From Lachnospiraceae bacterium UBA7143 (lineage in GTDB: Bacteria; Bacillota; Clostridia; Lachnospirales; Lachnospiraceae), in the NCBI GenBank assembly GCA_002491905.1, contig DKWV01000011.1:132049-192849 (forward strand): 60,801 bases of DNA. The letters run 5' to 3'. Positions within the stretch are counted from its first letter, which is position 1, and each line of letters starts with the position of its first letter. The notes below the pieces were generated by a model that did not search any database, was not told where the DNA came from, and saw only the letters and a program-made list of their open reading frames with translations. Made by a program: the position numbers and the translations under genes. This document shows, piece by piece, positions 52,362 through 60,801 of this stretch.

Positions 52362-54255
52362 ATATTATCCGCTGATCGTGGTGGGCGCGATTGTGGGAAT
52401 GTTTGCCGTTGTTCTTGTTTCCGCATACCTTCTTGTGAAAGATAAAAGTAAACCGCAGGAGTTTGAACGGCAGATGGACGACAGGGAGATTATGGGGCGG
52501 CTGATGCGCTATGCAAGACCTTATCTGCCGCAGTTTTTGCTGGTGGGCGGCGTCATGCTTTTCTCCATCGCCTACGATATCCTTTCGCCGCTGATTGTAG
52601 GATGGATCGAGCAGCTCATTGTGGGGGACTTTGAGATGATCCGGCTTTACCGGGCGGTTGCGCTCTATGTGGCGGTCCTTCTGGTTTCCATGCTCTGTAC
52701 TTATGTGCAAGCGGTGGTTCTGCAGAAGACGGGGCAGAGAATCATTTCCGTCATGAGGGAGGACCTGTTTGTGAAGATTGAACGGCTTTCCCACGAGCAG
52801 CTAAACGCCATTCCCGTGGGAAAACTGGTGACGCGTGTGACCAACGACACCAATGCGATTTCCATGATGTTCACCAATCTGCTGGTCAATTTTGTAAAGA
52901 ATATATTTGTGATCGTGGGTGTGTTTGCGGCGATGCTCATGCTGAATTATGAGCTGACGCTGATGGTTTTGTGCTTTGTGCCGTTTATCGCCCTGTTTAC
53001 CGTGATTTTCCGCAGGTTTTCAAGGCGCGCTTACAGAAAGGTGAAGGACTGCACCACGGAGATCAACACCTATCTCTCGGAGAACCTTTCCGGAATTAAG
53101 ATCACGCAGGTTTTTAACCGGGAAGAGGCGAAGCTGCGGGATTTTGTGGAAAGAAGCAACGCGCTGGGAAAAGCGAAGCGGGAGCAGATTTTTGTTTTTG
53201 GTATTTTCCGGCCTCTTGTGTATATGCTCTATGTCAGCTCCATCCTCTGCCTTCTCTATCTGGGTGGCAGGGGGTATCTTGAAGGGCATGTCTTTATGGG
53301 GCAGGTAATCACCGGCGGTACGCTGGTATCCTTTTACATGTATATCTCGAAATTTTATAATCCGATCCAGAATCTGGCGGAGCAGTTTAACTGGCTGCAG
53401 TCGGCGCTTGCCTCCGCGGAAAAAGTGTTTACGGTCATGGATCTGGAACCGGCCATACAGGATGCGCCGGATGCGACAGAGCTTGAGACGGTGCGGGGTG
53501 AGATTGAGTTTAAGGATGTCTGGTTTTCCTACGTGGAGGGGGAGTGGGTATTAAAGAGCGTCTCCTTCCATGTCATGCCGAAGGAAACGGCGGCCTTTGT
53601 GGGCTCCACAGGTTCCGGCAAGACTACGATACTTTCCCTGATCTGCCGAAACTATGAGTTCCAGAAGGGGGAAATCCTGATTGACGGGACAGATATCAGA
53701 AAAATAAAGATTTCATCCCTGCGCAGGCATTTCGGGCAGATGCTGCAGGACGTCTTTCTCTTTTCAGGGACCATCCGCAGCAATATTGTTCTGCGGGCGG
53801 AAGGAATTTCGGAGGAAGAAATCTGGGATGCGTGCCGGTATGTGAACGCGGATCATTTTATCGGAAAGCTGGAAAAGGGACTGGACGAGGAGGTGCGGGA
53901 GAGAGGAAACAATTTTTCGGCGGGCGAAAGACAGCTTTTATCCTTTGCCCGCACGATTGTGCACAGGCCGTCCGTGATGATTCTGGATGAGGCCACGGCA
54001 AACATAGACACGGAGACGGAGCTTCTGATACAGGATTCTCTGGAAAAGATGCAGAATATCGGAACGATGCTGATCGTTGCCCACAGGCTGTCCACCATCC
54101 AGCACGCGGACAATATCATCGTCCTGTCCCACGGAAAGATTGTGGAGCAGGGGACTCACCAGGCACTTTTGGAAATGCGCGGGCGTTACTACAAATTATA
54201 TCATCTGCAGTACAGCAGGGAAGAGATGGACAGGAAAGAGGACCGTGTGGGCTGA
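52354..54255 (+). CDS. ABC exporter half-transporter, catalytic subunit
   Basis: 633-residue partner of the preceding gene. An extra N-terminal helix (YYPLIVVGAIVGMFAVVLVSAYLL) precedes the usual six-helix domain and an ATPase with Walker A GSTGSGKTT, Walker B VMILDEATANID (normal Glu) and a weak signature FSAGERQ. With the upstream subunit this gives one canonical and one degenerate ATP site, as expected for a heterodimer. The start is GTG 52354: GGAGG is eight bases upstream and the previous stop overlaps by eight. A longer in-frame reading inside the first gene is not real. Confidence 0.9.
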   Translation: MYEYYPLIVVGAIVGMFAVVLVSAYLLVKDKSKPQEFERQMDDREIMGRLMRYARPYLPQFLLVGGVMLFSIAYDILSPLIVGWIEQLIVGDFEMIRLYRAVALYVAVLLVSMLCTYVQAVVLQKTGQRIISVMREDLFVKIERLSHEQLNAIPVGKLVTRVTNDTNAISMMFTNLLVNFVKNIFVIVGVFAAMLMLNYELTLMVLCFVPFIALFTVIFRRFSRRAYRKVKDCTTEINTYLSENLSGIKITQVFNREEAKLRDFVERSNALGKAKREQIFVFGIFRPLVYMLYVSSILCLLYLGGRGYLEGHVFMGQVITGGTLVSFYMYISKFYNPIQNLAEQFNWLQSALASAEKVFTVMDLEPAIQDAPDATELETVRGEIEFKDVWFSYVEGEWVLKSVSFHVMPKETAAFVGSTGSGKTTILSLICRNYEFQKGEILIDGTDIRKIKISSLRRHFGQMLQDVFLFSGTIRSNIVLRAEGISEEEIWDACRYVNADHFIGKLEKGLDEEVRERGNNFSAGERQLLSFARTIVHRPSVMILDEATANIDTETELLIQDSLEKMQNIGTMLIVAHRLSTIQHADNIIVLSHGKIVEQGTHQALLEMRGRYYKLYHLQYSREEMDRKEDRVG

Positions 54256-54295
54256 CGGAAGGTACTGTCTGCCGGAAACGGGGCAGGACGGTGTG

Positions 54296-55021
54296 TCAGG
54301 TCTGCGCAGGCTCTGCAGAATCCGTATCGGCGTCTTCCGCCGCATATTCTTCCAACAGCCGCATGCCTGCGGTTTCGGTGACAGGGAGTGAAAAGATGAT
54401 GGATTTCGCCTTGGTGGTAAGCCCGGCATCAGCCATAACGGCGTTCATGATGGCATTTTTCTGCTCCTTTTTTACCACGATGAAGATGATTTCCTTCTCT
54501 GAGGCAAGGGTGACGCCCAAGAATTTGTCGGCGCTCTCCATGCCGGTACCCTTGGCGTGGATGACTGTTCCGCCGCCGGCCTGCATTTTTCTGGCAGCAT
54601 CCATAATCATTTCCGTGTAGCCCTGATTGGCGATGATGACTAAAAGTTCATACTTGGTATTTTTCAAAACGGTTTCCTCCCCATTTTCAAAATTCTGGTT
54701 TCCCGTCAGGAAACGCAGCGCCCGAAGGCCGCCGATACTGGCGAGAGGGATGATAAACGCGATCCCCGTACCGGGAATGTCGATCCGCATTTCCCGCTCC
54801 AGTCCGGTTTTGATCTTTTTCCAGGTTTCCCGGGTGACTACCGAGAAGATTACGGCTTTTTCGGTGCCGTCCAGCCCGAAATAATCCAGAAGCTCATTGC
54901 CAGCGGTTCCGTTCCCCAGGGTGATGAAATTGACCGGGACACCGTATCTGTCGTAAAAAGCCGCAAAATCCTTTGTTCGGTCCCTTGTGATGATGGCTGT
55001 CATCATATATAGTTCGCTCAT
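54296..55021 (-). CDS. PII-like signalling protein with two repeats
   Basis: 241-residue protein built of two ferredoxin-like PII-type halves. The first half is about residues 1-120 (MSELYMMTAIITRDRTKDFAAFYDRYGVPV). The second starts near YELLVIIANQGYTEMIMDAARKMQAGGGTVIHAKGTG, very like the opening of GlnB-type proteins, and ends in KSIIFSLPVTETAGM. The classical T-loop with a modifiable tyrosine is not obvious. ATG 55021 is set by GGAGGG. It lies 88 bases downstream of a DUF1538 membrane protein on the same strand. By analogy with GlnK-AmtB and SbtB-SbtA it may regulate that transporter-like protein, which is inference. Confidence 0.78.
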   Translation of the reverse strand: MSELYMMTAIITRDRTKDFAAFYDRYGVPVNFITLGNGTAGNELLDYFGLDGTEKAVIFSVVTRETWKKIKTGLEREMRIDIPGTGIAFIIPLASIGGLRALRFLTGNQNFENGEETVLKNTKYELLVIIANQGYTEMIMDAARKMQAGGGTVIHAKGTGMESADKFLGVTLASEKEIIFIVVKKEQKNAIMNAVMADAGLTTKAKSIIFSLPVTETAGMRLLEEYAAEDADTDSAEPAQT

Positions 55022-55109
55022 TGCGTGCCCTCCGTTTTCATGGCGCAAGGATACTGTACGGTTCCTGCGCTGCCTTGCTCTTCCGCCTTGGGACTGATCA
55101 GTCTGTACA

Positions 55110-56669
55110 CTAGAGTTCTATAATCAGATCCTCTGTTCCGGCTGCGGCGGATACAGCCGTCTCTGCCGTACGGGCTGTCATGCGGCGTTTCCGGCTTTCG
55201 GAAACGGAACGGCGCTGGGAGAGGAGGCCGAGAAGCTGTATGGTGATGAGCGGCGTCATGGCGACCATAGCTACAATGCCGAAAGCGTCCGTTACGATGT
55301 TGCCGCCGACAGCCCCGCATGCGCCCTGCGCAAGCGGAAGCAGAAATGCCGCCGTCATGGGCCCGGAAGCGACGCCGCCGGAGTCAAAGGCGATAGCGGT
55401 ATAGATTTTTGGTACGAAGAAGGAAATCCCAAGGGCGAAGGCATAGCCGGGAATTAAAATCCACATGACGGAGATGCCGGTCAGCACACGCAGCATGGCG
55501 ATGCCGAGGGAGATTGCCACGCCCACGGAAAGACAGGTTCCCATAGAGTCCGCGGAGATGGCGCCGTCGGTAATTCCCTCCACCTGTTTGTTCAGCACAT
55601 AGACCGCAGGCTCTGCTTTTACGATAAAGAAGCCCATAATCATGGCGATGGGAATGAGAAACCAGGGGGTGTCGGAGGAGCCTAACATCTGTCCCAGATA
55701 GTTTCCGGCGGGCATAAAGCCCACGTTTACGCCGGTCATGAACAGAACCAGCCCGATGTAGGTGTATGCCAGACCGACGCACATTTTTGAGAGCGTCCTT
55801 TTGGAAAGACGCAGCACGAAAGCCTGGAAAACACCAAAAAAGAGCACGATTGGCAACAGGGAGACAGCGATTTCCGCTATGTAGGTGGGAAAGCCATGAT
55901 GGAAGAGCACCCAGAGTTCCACGGAGTTTTCCACGGAGGGGATCACAGGCGGCACATAGCTGCTCTCACCTGGACGGTAAATCATCCCGAGAATCAGAAC
56001 CGATATGATTGGGCCGATGGAACACAGGGCTACCAGACCGAAGCTGTCGTCCGCGGCGTGGCGGTCATTACGGATTGCGGCAACCCCCACGCCCAGCGCC
56101 ATGATAAAGGGCACCGTCATGGGGCCGGTGGTTACGCCGCCCGAGTCGAAGGCTACGCTTAAAAAATCATCCGGCACGAAGAGAGCCAGAATGAACACCA
56201 GTATATAAAAGAAAATCAGTAACGGCGGCAGGGGAATGCCAAACAGCATACGAAGCAGGGCCAGCACCAGAAAAAGACCGACACCCCCGGCCACGGCGCC
56301 GATCAGGACTCCACCCGGAATGGAGGGGACCTGTCCGGCGAGCACCTGGAGATCCGGCTCGGAGACGGTGACAATAACGCCAAGAAGAAAGGAAAGAAGG
56401 ACGATAACGCTGATCTTTTTACTCTTTGTCATACAGGTGCCGACTTTTTCTCCCATAGGGGACATGGACAGCTCTGCGCCGAGCGTAAAGAACATCATGC
56501 CGAGAATCAGAAGCACCGCGCCGATCAGAAAGCATAAAAGGATGCTCGGAGAGATCGGAGCCACGGAAAAACACAGAAAAAGGACGATGACGATGATGGG
56601 AAGTACGGCCACCAGCGCCTCGCGCAGCTTTTCCCTCAGTTTATCGCGCAAAATAATTCCTGTCCGCAA
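55110..56669 (-). CDS. DUF1538-family integral membrane protein
   Basis: 519 residues with roughly 12-14 membrane helices in two related halves. Each half carries the same signature: FDSGGVTTGPMTVPFIMALG (about 173) and FDSGGVASGPMTAAFLLPLA (about 425), followed by DSFGLVALCSIGPII or DAFGIVAMVAMTPLI. This duplicated layout is typical of secondary transporters, though DUF1538 has no proven activity that I know of. The start is TTG 56669, chosen because AGAGG lies seven bases upstream. It is divergent from ruvB and heads a two-gene unit with the PII-like protein. Confidence 0.87.
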   Translation of the reverse strand: MRTGIILRDKLREKLREALVAVLPIIVIVLFLCFSVAPISPSILLCFLIGAVLLILGMMFFTLGAELSMSPMGEKVGTCMTKSKKISVIVLLSFLLGVIVTVSEPDLQVLAGQVPSIPGGVLIGAVAGGVGLFLVLALLRMLFGIPLPPLLIFFYILVFILALFVPDDFLSVAFDSGGVTTGPMTVPFIMALGVGVAAIRNDRHAADDSFGLVALCSIGPIISVLILGMIYRPGESSYVPPVIPSVENSVELWVLFHHGFPTYIAEIAVSLLPIVLFFGVFQAFVLRLSKRTLSKMCVGLAYTYIGLVLFMTGVNVGFMPAGNYLGQMLGSSDTPWFLIPIAMIMGFFIVKAEPAVYVLNKQVEGITDGAISADSMGTCLSVGVAISLGIAMLRVLTGISVMWILIPGYAFALGISFFVPKIYTAIAFDSGGVASGPMTAAFLLPLAQGACGAVGGNIVTDAFGIVAMVAMTPLITIQLLGLLSQRRSVSESRKRRMTARTAETAVSAAAGTEDLIIEL

Positions 56670-56794
56670 AGATCCACCTCTTTCCTAAAAATTATATTTC
56701 TGAGACTATATTATAATAACTGCGCGGAAAAAACAAGCGACGGTAAAAGCACATTTGCTTTTCCCATGCATGAACGGGTAAGGGGTGTCCCAGC

Positions 56795-56823
56795 TTGCGA
56801 AGCGGGTGGGAAAATGCTATGAT
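56795..56823 (+). promoter_or_regulatory. Promoter of ruvB
   Basis: TTGCGA, 17-base spacer, TATGAT, ending 36 bases before the ruvB ATG. This supports ruvB being transcribed separately from ruvA. Confidence 0.5.
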
Positions 56824-56859
56824 GAAGGACAGAACACTTGCCCGGATAGGGAGGTAACT

Positions 56860-57858
56860 ATGCCAAACAGAACGATAGAGACAAACCTGATAGAGGAAGA
56901 TATCAAAATTGAGGGCTCCCTCCGTCCACAGAATTTGGTTGACTATATTGGTCAAGAAAAGGTGAAGAGCAATCTGAAGATTTACATTGAGGCGGCGAAG
57001 CAGAGAGGGGATGCGCTGGATCATGTGTTGTTTTACGGGCCGCCCGGGCTGGGGAAGACCACACTTGCTGGAATTATCGCCAATGAGATGGGCGTCCATA
57101 TGAAAGTCACCAGCGGCCCGGCCATCGAGAAACCGGGAGAGATGGCGGCCATTTTAAACAACCTGCAGGAGGGGGATCTGCTCTTTGTGGATGAGATCCA
57201 CAGGCTGAACCGGCAGGTGGAGGAGGTCCTTTATCCCGCTATGGAGGACTATGCCATCGACATAATGATCGGCAAAGGCCCGACGGCGCGTTCCATCCGC
57301 CTGGATCTGCCGCATTTCACACTGGTTGGGGCTACTACCAGGGCAGGCCTTCTCACGGCGCCCCTGCGCGACCGCTTCGGCATGATCCACAGGCTGGAGT
57401 TTTATACGGTGGGGGAGTTGAAAACCATCATCATCCAGTCGGCAAAAAAGCTGGGAGTACAGATTGACGTAAGGGGCGCGGAGGAACTTGCCAGAAGAAG
57501 CCGCGGGACCCCCCGTCTTGCCAACCGCATCCTGAAGCGGGTGAGGGATTTCGCCCAGGTGAAATATGACGGCGCGATTACGGAGGAGATTGCGAAGGTG
57601 GCGCTGGATCTGATGGATGTGGACAAAATGGGACTGGATCATGTGGACAGGAACATTCTCACTACCATGATGGAAAAGTTTAAAGGCGGCCCCGTAGGAC
57701 TCGATACGCTGGCGGCGGCGATCGGGGAGGATGCCGGGACGATAGAGGATGTGTACGAGCCGTATCTGATCCAGAACGGCTTCCTAAACCGCACGCCGAG
57801 AGGGAGGATGGTCACGGAGCTGGCCTATCGACATTTTGGGCTTGAAATTCCGTCCTGA
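56860..57858 (+). CDS. ruvB: Holliday junction branch migration ATPase RuvB
   Basis: 332-residue AAA+ motor that drives branch migration with RuvA. It shows SLRPQNLVDYIGQEKVKSNL, Walker A GPPGLGKTT, Walker B LLFVDEIHRLNR, sensor 1 (LVGATTRAG) and the winged-helix C-terminus (GTIEDVYEPYLIQNGFLNRTPRGR). ATG 56860 follows GGGAGG by five bases; upstream in-frame codons run through the promoter. It is followed after 57 bases by zapA. Confidence 0.97.
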   Translation: MPNRTIETNLIEEDIKIEGSLRPQNLVDYIGQEKVKSNLKIYIEAAKQRGDALDHVLFYGPPGLGKTTLAGIIANEMGVHMKVTSGPAIEKPGEMAAILNNLQEGDLLFVDEIHRLNRQVEEVLYPAMEDYAIDIMIGKGPTARSIRLDLPHFTLVGATTRAGLLTAPLRDRFGMIHRLEFYTVGELKTIIIQSAKKLGVQIDVRGAEELARRSRGTPRLANRILKRVRDFAQVKYDGAITEEIAKVALDLMDVDKMGLDHVDRNILTTMMEKFKGGPVGLDTLAAAIGEDAGTIEDVYEPYLIQNGFLNRTPRGRMVTELAYRHFGLEIPS

Positions 57859-57915
57859 GGCGGCTATAATAATGATGATACTGTATGTCATGCGCAGCGA
57901 CGGAGGGGCGCTCCT

Positions 57916-58326
57916 ATGTCAACAAAAACAGATACGGAAGTGATCATTGCCGGTAAAGTTTTCACTCTGAGCGGTTATGAGAGTGAGGAATACCTGCAGA
58001 AGGTGGCGTCCTACATAAATAATAAAATAGCTGAGTATAACAAGATTGACAGTTTCAGACGGCAGCCGATGGATACCCAGAATGTGCTGCTGCAGTTAAA
58101 CATAGCGGATGATTATTTTAAAGCGAAGAAGCAGATCAGTATTCTGGAAGAGGACCTGAAAAGCAAGAATGACGAGGTGTACGCGCTGAAGCATGATCTG
58201 ATTGCGGCGCAGATGAAACTGGAAAATACCGAGAAAAGCGTCAAGAGTCTTCAGGAAGAAGCGAACGAGAGCGCGAAGCAGATCGTCCGCATGGAGACGG
58301 AACTGAAAGAACGCAAAGGGAAATAA
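57916..58326 (+). CDS. zapA: Cell division protein ZapA
   Basis: 136-residue FtsZ-ring-associated protein. The N-terminal globular domain (EVIIAGKVFTLSGYESEEYLQKVASYINNKI) is followed by a long coiled coil (about 70-136; KAKKQISILEEDLKSKNDEV). The family bundles FtsZ filaments at mid-cell. The coiled coil is longer than in the E. coli protein, as is common in Firmicutes. GGAGG lies nine bases before the ATG, and an intrinsic terminator follows. Confidence 0.88.
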   Translation: MSTKTDTEVIIAGKVFTLSGYESEEYLQKVASYINNKIAEYNKIDSFRRQPMDTQNVLLQLNIADDYFKAKKQISILEEDLKSKNDEVYALKHDLIAAQMKLENTEKSVKSLQEEANESAKQIVRMETELKERKGK

Positions 58327-58345
58327 TAGAACAGTAAAAGGTATG

Positions 58346-58370
58346 GAGCAGATCCCAGGGTCTGCTCTTT
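58346..58370 (+). terminator. Intrinsic terminator after zapA
   Basis: Stem GAGCAGA / TCTGCTC with an 8-base loop and a T-rich tail (TTTCTACTCT), 20 bases after the zapA stop and before the U32 peptidase gene. Confidence 0.75.
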
Positions 58371-58410
58371 CTACTCTATAGGAAATTGCGAATAAGAAGC
58401 GGAGCGGTGT

Positions 58411-60729
58411 ATGGAAAAGCATGTGGAGCTGCTTGCTCCGGCGGGGAACTACGAGGCCTTTTTAGGCGCGGTAAACGCCGGGGCGGATGCGGTATATCTG
58501 GGCGGACAGCAGTTTGGCGCCCGCGCATACGCGGACAATTTCAACACGGAAGAAATTGTCCGTGCGCTCCGTGTTGCCCATTTTTATGGGAAAAAGATTT
58601 ATCTGACGGTAAATACGCTGATGAAGGAGCGGGAGATGGCAACTCTTTACGGGTATCTCCAGCCCTTTTACGAGGCGGGGCTTGACGGCGTGATCGTGCA
58701 GGATTTCGGAGTTTTTGGCTATATCAGGGATCGCTTTCCGGGGCTGCCCCTGCACGTGAGCACCCAGATGGCGGTGACGGGCGCGGGCGGCGCGGCGCTT
58801 TTGAAGGAACGGGGTGCATGCCGTATTGTCCCGGCAAGGGAGCTTTCGCTGGAGGAGGTAAGGAAAATTCGAAAGGAGGCGGACGTGGAGGTGGAGTGCT
58901 TTATCCACGGCGCCATGTGCTATTCCTATTCGGGACAGTGCCTTTTCAGCAGTATTTTGGGCGGCAGGAGCGGCAATAGGGGGCGGTGCGCCCAGCCGTG
59001 CAGACTGCCCTATGGGATTTACGACGGAGAAAAAAGGCTTTCGGGGAGTGGCTATCCCCTGAGCCTGAAAGATATGTGCACACTGGAATATCTGCCTGCG
59101 CTTCTGGAGGCGGGGATCGACTCCTTTAAGATTGAGGGCAGGATGAAACGGCCGGAGTATGCGGCGGGCGTCACGGCGGTGTACCGCAAATATATCGACC
59201 GGTACTACAGGGAGGGGGCTGCGGCCTGCCGCGTGGAGCCGGAGGACATGGACAGGCTGAGACGGCTCTATATCCGCAGCGAGATTCAGACGGGCTATTA
59301 TGAGCGGCGTAACGGAAAAGAGATGATTACTCTGGAAAAGCCCGGCTACGAGGGCTGTGACGAGAATCTGCTGGCAAAAATACGGGAGAAATATATCAGG
59401 GAACCGGAGAAAATGTCGGTGCGGATGGAGGCGCAGGTGAGAGTGGGGGAACCTTTGCGTATGCGGATTAAGGCGGAAGGCCATTCGCCGGATACAGCGC
59501 GCCCTGCGGTTGAGGTCACGGGAGACGAAGTCCAGCCTGCGAAAAATGCGCCCCTTTCCGGGGAAGAGGTCAGAAAAAGGCTCTGTAAGACCGGGGACAG
59601 CCTGCTGTCGGTGGCGGACTGTGAGATTTTTATGGAGGGAGCGGGATTTGTGCCTGTCCGGGCTTTAAACGGGCTGCGGCGTTCGGCGGTGGAGATTTTT
59701 GAGGCGGCGGTGGCCGAGAGCAGGGGGTATTCTGCACGGCAGACACCTGAGAGTGAGTCTGATATGTCGAATACATTTATCCGACCGAGTCAGTCAATGG
59801 AAAACGGCACATTTATCCAGACCAAGCCGCCGAAGGGTTCGGAAGCGCGCGGCACAGGAAAAAAGGCGGTTGATGTGACAGTCGGCACCTGTGACCAACT
59901 GCGGGCAGTTCTGAAATGGGGCGGCTGCAGACGGATTTATGTGGACAGCTGTCTGTTTTTTGCGTCGTATGAGGAGATCGTTCGGCTGGCGGAGGAGTCG
60001 GCACGGCGATCGGACGCCGGGGCAATGCCGGTCTTTTATCTGGCGCTGCCTTATATCCTGCGGGAGCGGGATGAGGCTTATCTGCGGCGGCTGGATGATC
60101 TGCTGGGACAGGCCGGCGGCTTCGTGCGGGGATTTTTGGTCCGCAGTCTGGAGGGGCTTGGATGGGTGCGGAAGGTTTGCCGGGAACGGAAAGTGTCCAG
60201 GGAGCAAAACGGTGGCTGGATGCCATACGAGATCGTGCCGGATGCTGGGTTATACTGTTTTAACGAGGAGGCGCTGGGATTTTTCGAGGACTTTTCGGCG
60301 GAGATCACGCTCCCCTATGAGTTGAACGCCGGGGAGGCGGCCCATCTTGTCCGTGCGGCCAGGAAGCAGGGCATGGGCACAAGTCTGATTGCCTACAGCC
60401 GGATTCCCATGATGGTTACGGCCAACTGTCTGCAAAAGACGGCAGGGCTTTGCGGCGATGGAGCGGGACGGAAACGGCAGCTTGTGTTAAAAGACCGCAG
60501 GGGCGGAGCATTTCCTGTAGAGATAAACTGCGATCACTGTTATAATATCATATATAACTGCGTTCCCTACTCCCTGCATGGGGCAAAAAAGGAGCGGGAG
60601 AGAATCGGTGCGGACGCGCTGCGCTATGACTTTACCACTGAGGACGGGACACAGTGCGTAAAGATTTTGGAAGGGGATTTTCCCTTTACGGAGTATACGA
60701 CAGGACATTGTAAGAGAGGCGTCGAGTAA
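58411..60729 (+). CDS. U32-family peptidase with C-terminal extension
   Basis: 772-residue protein. The N-terminal TIM-barrel-like U32 domain (HVELLAPAGNYEAFLGAVNAGADAVYLGG) has the signature VECFIHGAMCYSYSGQCLFS and nearby Cys in GRCAQPCRLPY, which in related proteins bind an iron-sulfur cluster. The middle (about 300-480) is a DUF3656-like insertion. The C-terminal part carries a second barrel-like half (GTCDQLRAVLKWGG) and further Cys (INCDHCYNII). Some U32 proteins are tRNA or ubiquinone hydroxylation factors (TrhP/RlhA, UbiU/V) rather than collagenases, so the peptidase name is not proof of proteolysis. GGAG lies upstream of the ATG. Confidence 0.87.
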   Translation: MEKHVELLAPAGNYEAFLGAVNAGADAVYLGGQQFGARAYADNFNTEEIVRALRVAHFYGKKIYLTVNTLMKEREMATLYGYLQPFYEAGLDGVIVQDFGVFGYIRDRFPGLPLHVSTQMAVTGAGGAALLKERGACRIVPARELSLEEVRKIRKEADVEVECFIHGAMCYSYSGQCLFSSILGGRSGNRGRCAQPCRLPYGIYDGEKRLSGSGYPLSLKDMCTLEYLPALLEAGIDSFKIEGRMKRPEYAAGVTAVYRKYIDRYYREGAAACRVEPEDMDRLRRLYIRSEIQTGYYERRNGKEMITLEKPGYEGCDENLLAKIREKYIREPEKMSVRMEAQVRVGEPLRMRIKAEGHSPDTARPAVEVTGDEVQPAKNAPLSGEEVRKRLCKTGDSLLSVADCEIFMEGAGFVPVRALNGLRRSAVEIFEAAVAESRGYSARQTPESESDMSNTFIRPSQSMENGTFIQTKPPKGSEARGTGKKAVDVTVGTCDQLRAVLKWGGCRRIYVDSCLFFASYEEIVRLAEESARRSDAGAMPVFYLALPYILRERDEAYLRRLDDLLGQAGGFVRGFLVRSLEGLGWVRKVCRERKVSREQNGGWMPYEIVPDAGLYCFNEEALGFFEDFSAEITLPYELNAGEAAHLVRAARKQGMGTSLIAYSRIPMMVTANCLQKTAGLCGDGAGRKRQLVLKDRRGGAFPVEINCDHCYNIIYNCVPYSLHGAKKERERIGADALRYDFTTEDGTQCVKILEGDFPFTEYTTGHCKRGVE

Positions 60730-60734
60730 CCAGT

Positions 60735-60801
60735 ATGGAGCTGTATATCACAGAGCTTTCTAAATATTTTATTACCTTGTTTATCGCCTGCTATACGCTG
60801 G
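60735..60801 (+). CDS. Start of a membrane protein, probably FtsW/RodA/SpoVE family (partial)
   Basis: Only 22 codons are present before the window ends: MELYITELSKYF followed by ITLFIACYTL. The hydrophobic run looks like a first membrane helix. I recall similar N-termini on clostridial FtsW/RodA-type proteins that follow U32 peptidase genes, but the fragment is too short for a firm call. The ATG is five bases after the preceding stop, and the ribosome site is weak. Confidence 0.4.
   Translation, partial: MELYITELSKYFITLFIACYTL

Noticed and set aside
56745..56762. AAAAGCA/TGCTTTT hairpin between the DUF1538 gene and ruvB
   Set aside because: Short AT-rich stem lying between divergent promoters, where a terminator makes little sense.
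1..60801. tRNA, rRNA, insertion sequence or prophage genes
   Set aside because: None was recognised by eye on either strand; a tRNAscan or Rfam run would be needed to exclude small RNAs.

Overview
The window reads as a chromosomal segment of a Gram-positive, low-to-mid GC anaerobe, most likely a Lachnospiraceae-type member of the Clostridia. This is inferred from gene content: meso-diaminopimelate dehydrogenase, a T-box in front of pheST, a CotH-like kinase, SpoIID- and VanZ-like proteins, LytTR/GHKL signalling pairs, BspA-like leucine-rich surface proteins with a PKTGD tail, and the ZapA, U32 peptidase, (FtsW-like) series. Shine-Dalgarno sequences are strong and genes are densely packed. No rRNA, tRNA, CRISPR array, insertion sequence or prophage was recognised.

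Layout. 0-6.6 kb: ddh, a LytTR response regulator with its GHKL kinase, and a fused polar amino acid ABC transporter whose 3' end looks frameshifted. 6.7-21.6 kb: an envelope block with a possible fucosyltransferase-like protein, a lipoprotein, a 5'-nucleotidase lipoprotein, an orphan GHKL kinase, two large paralogous surface proteins (the second with a run of ten G in its N-terminal coding region) and a SpoIID-domain protein. 21.7-28.9 kb: YihY-type membrane protein, T-box(Phe)-pheS-pheT, M18 aminopeptidase, queA. 28.9-34.9 kb: CotH-like kinase and VanZ-like protein, then aroA and tyrA on the minus strand, then a ketopantoate reductase family gene. 35-37.2 kb: an EF-G paralog with an altered GTPase centre, preceded by a hairpin and a 20-codon leader ORF whose stop overlaps its start codon. 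37.3-44 kb, minus strand: a 1597-residue Ig-like/beta-helix surface protein and a chemotaxis receptor. 44.2-48.3 kb: leuS with a structured leader, two small conserved-looking proteins of unknown function, and a cysteine/glycine-rich peptide with a duplicated hydrophobic motif. 48.4-54.3 kb: NusG-domain-II protein, Gx-transporter family protein, ABM-domain protein, ruvA and a heterodimeric ABC exporter. 54.3-56.7 kb, minus strand: a DUF1538 membrane protein and a PII-like protein. 56.8 kb to the end: ruvB, zapA, a U32 peptidase and the first codons of a probable FtsW/RodA-type protein.

Most of the segment is housekeeping (translation, aromatic amino acid synthesis, recombination, division). 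The accessory character lies in the envelope block and in several regulatory leaders. The observations most worth checking are the leader ORF plus hairpin controlling the catalytically altered EF-G paralog; the likely phase-variable G tract; the lobe-permuted transporter with a broken C-terminal domain; the DUF1538/PII pair; and the duplicated cysteine-rich peptide. All functional calls come from reading motifs by eye, with no database search.
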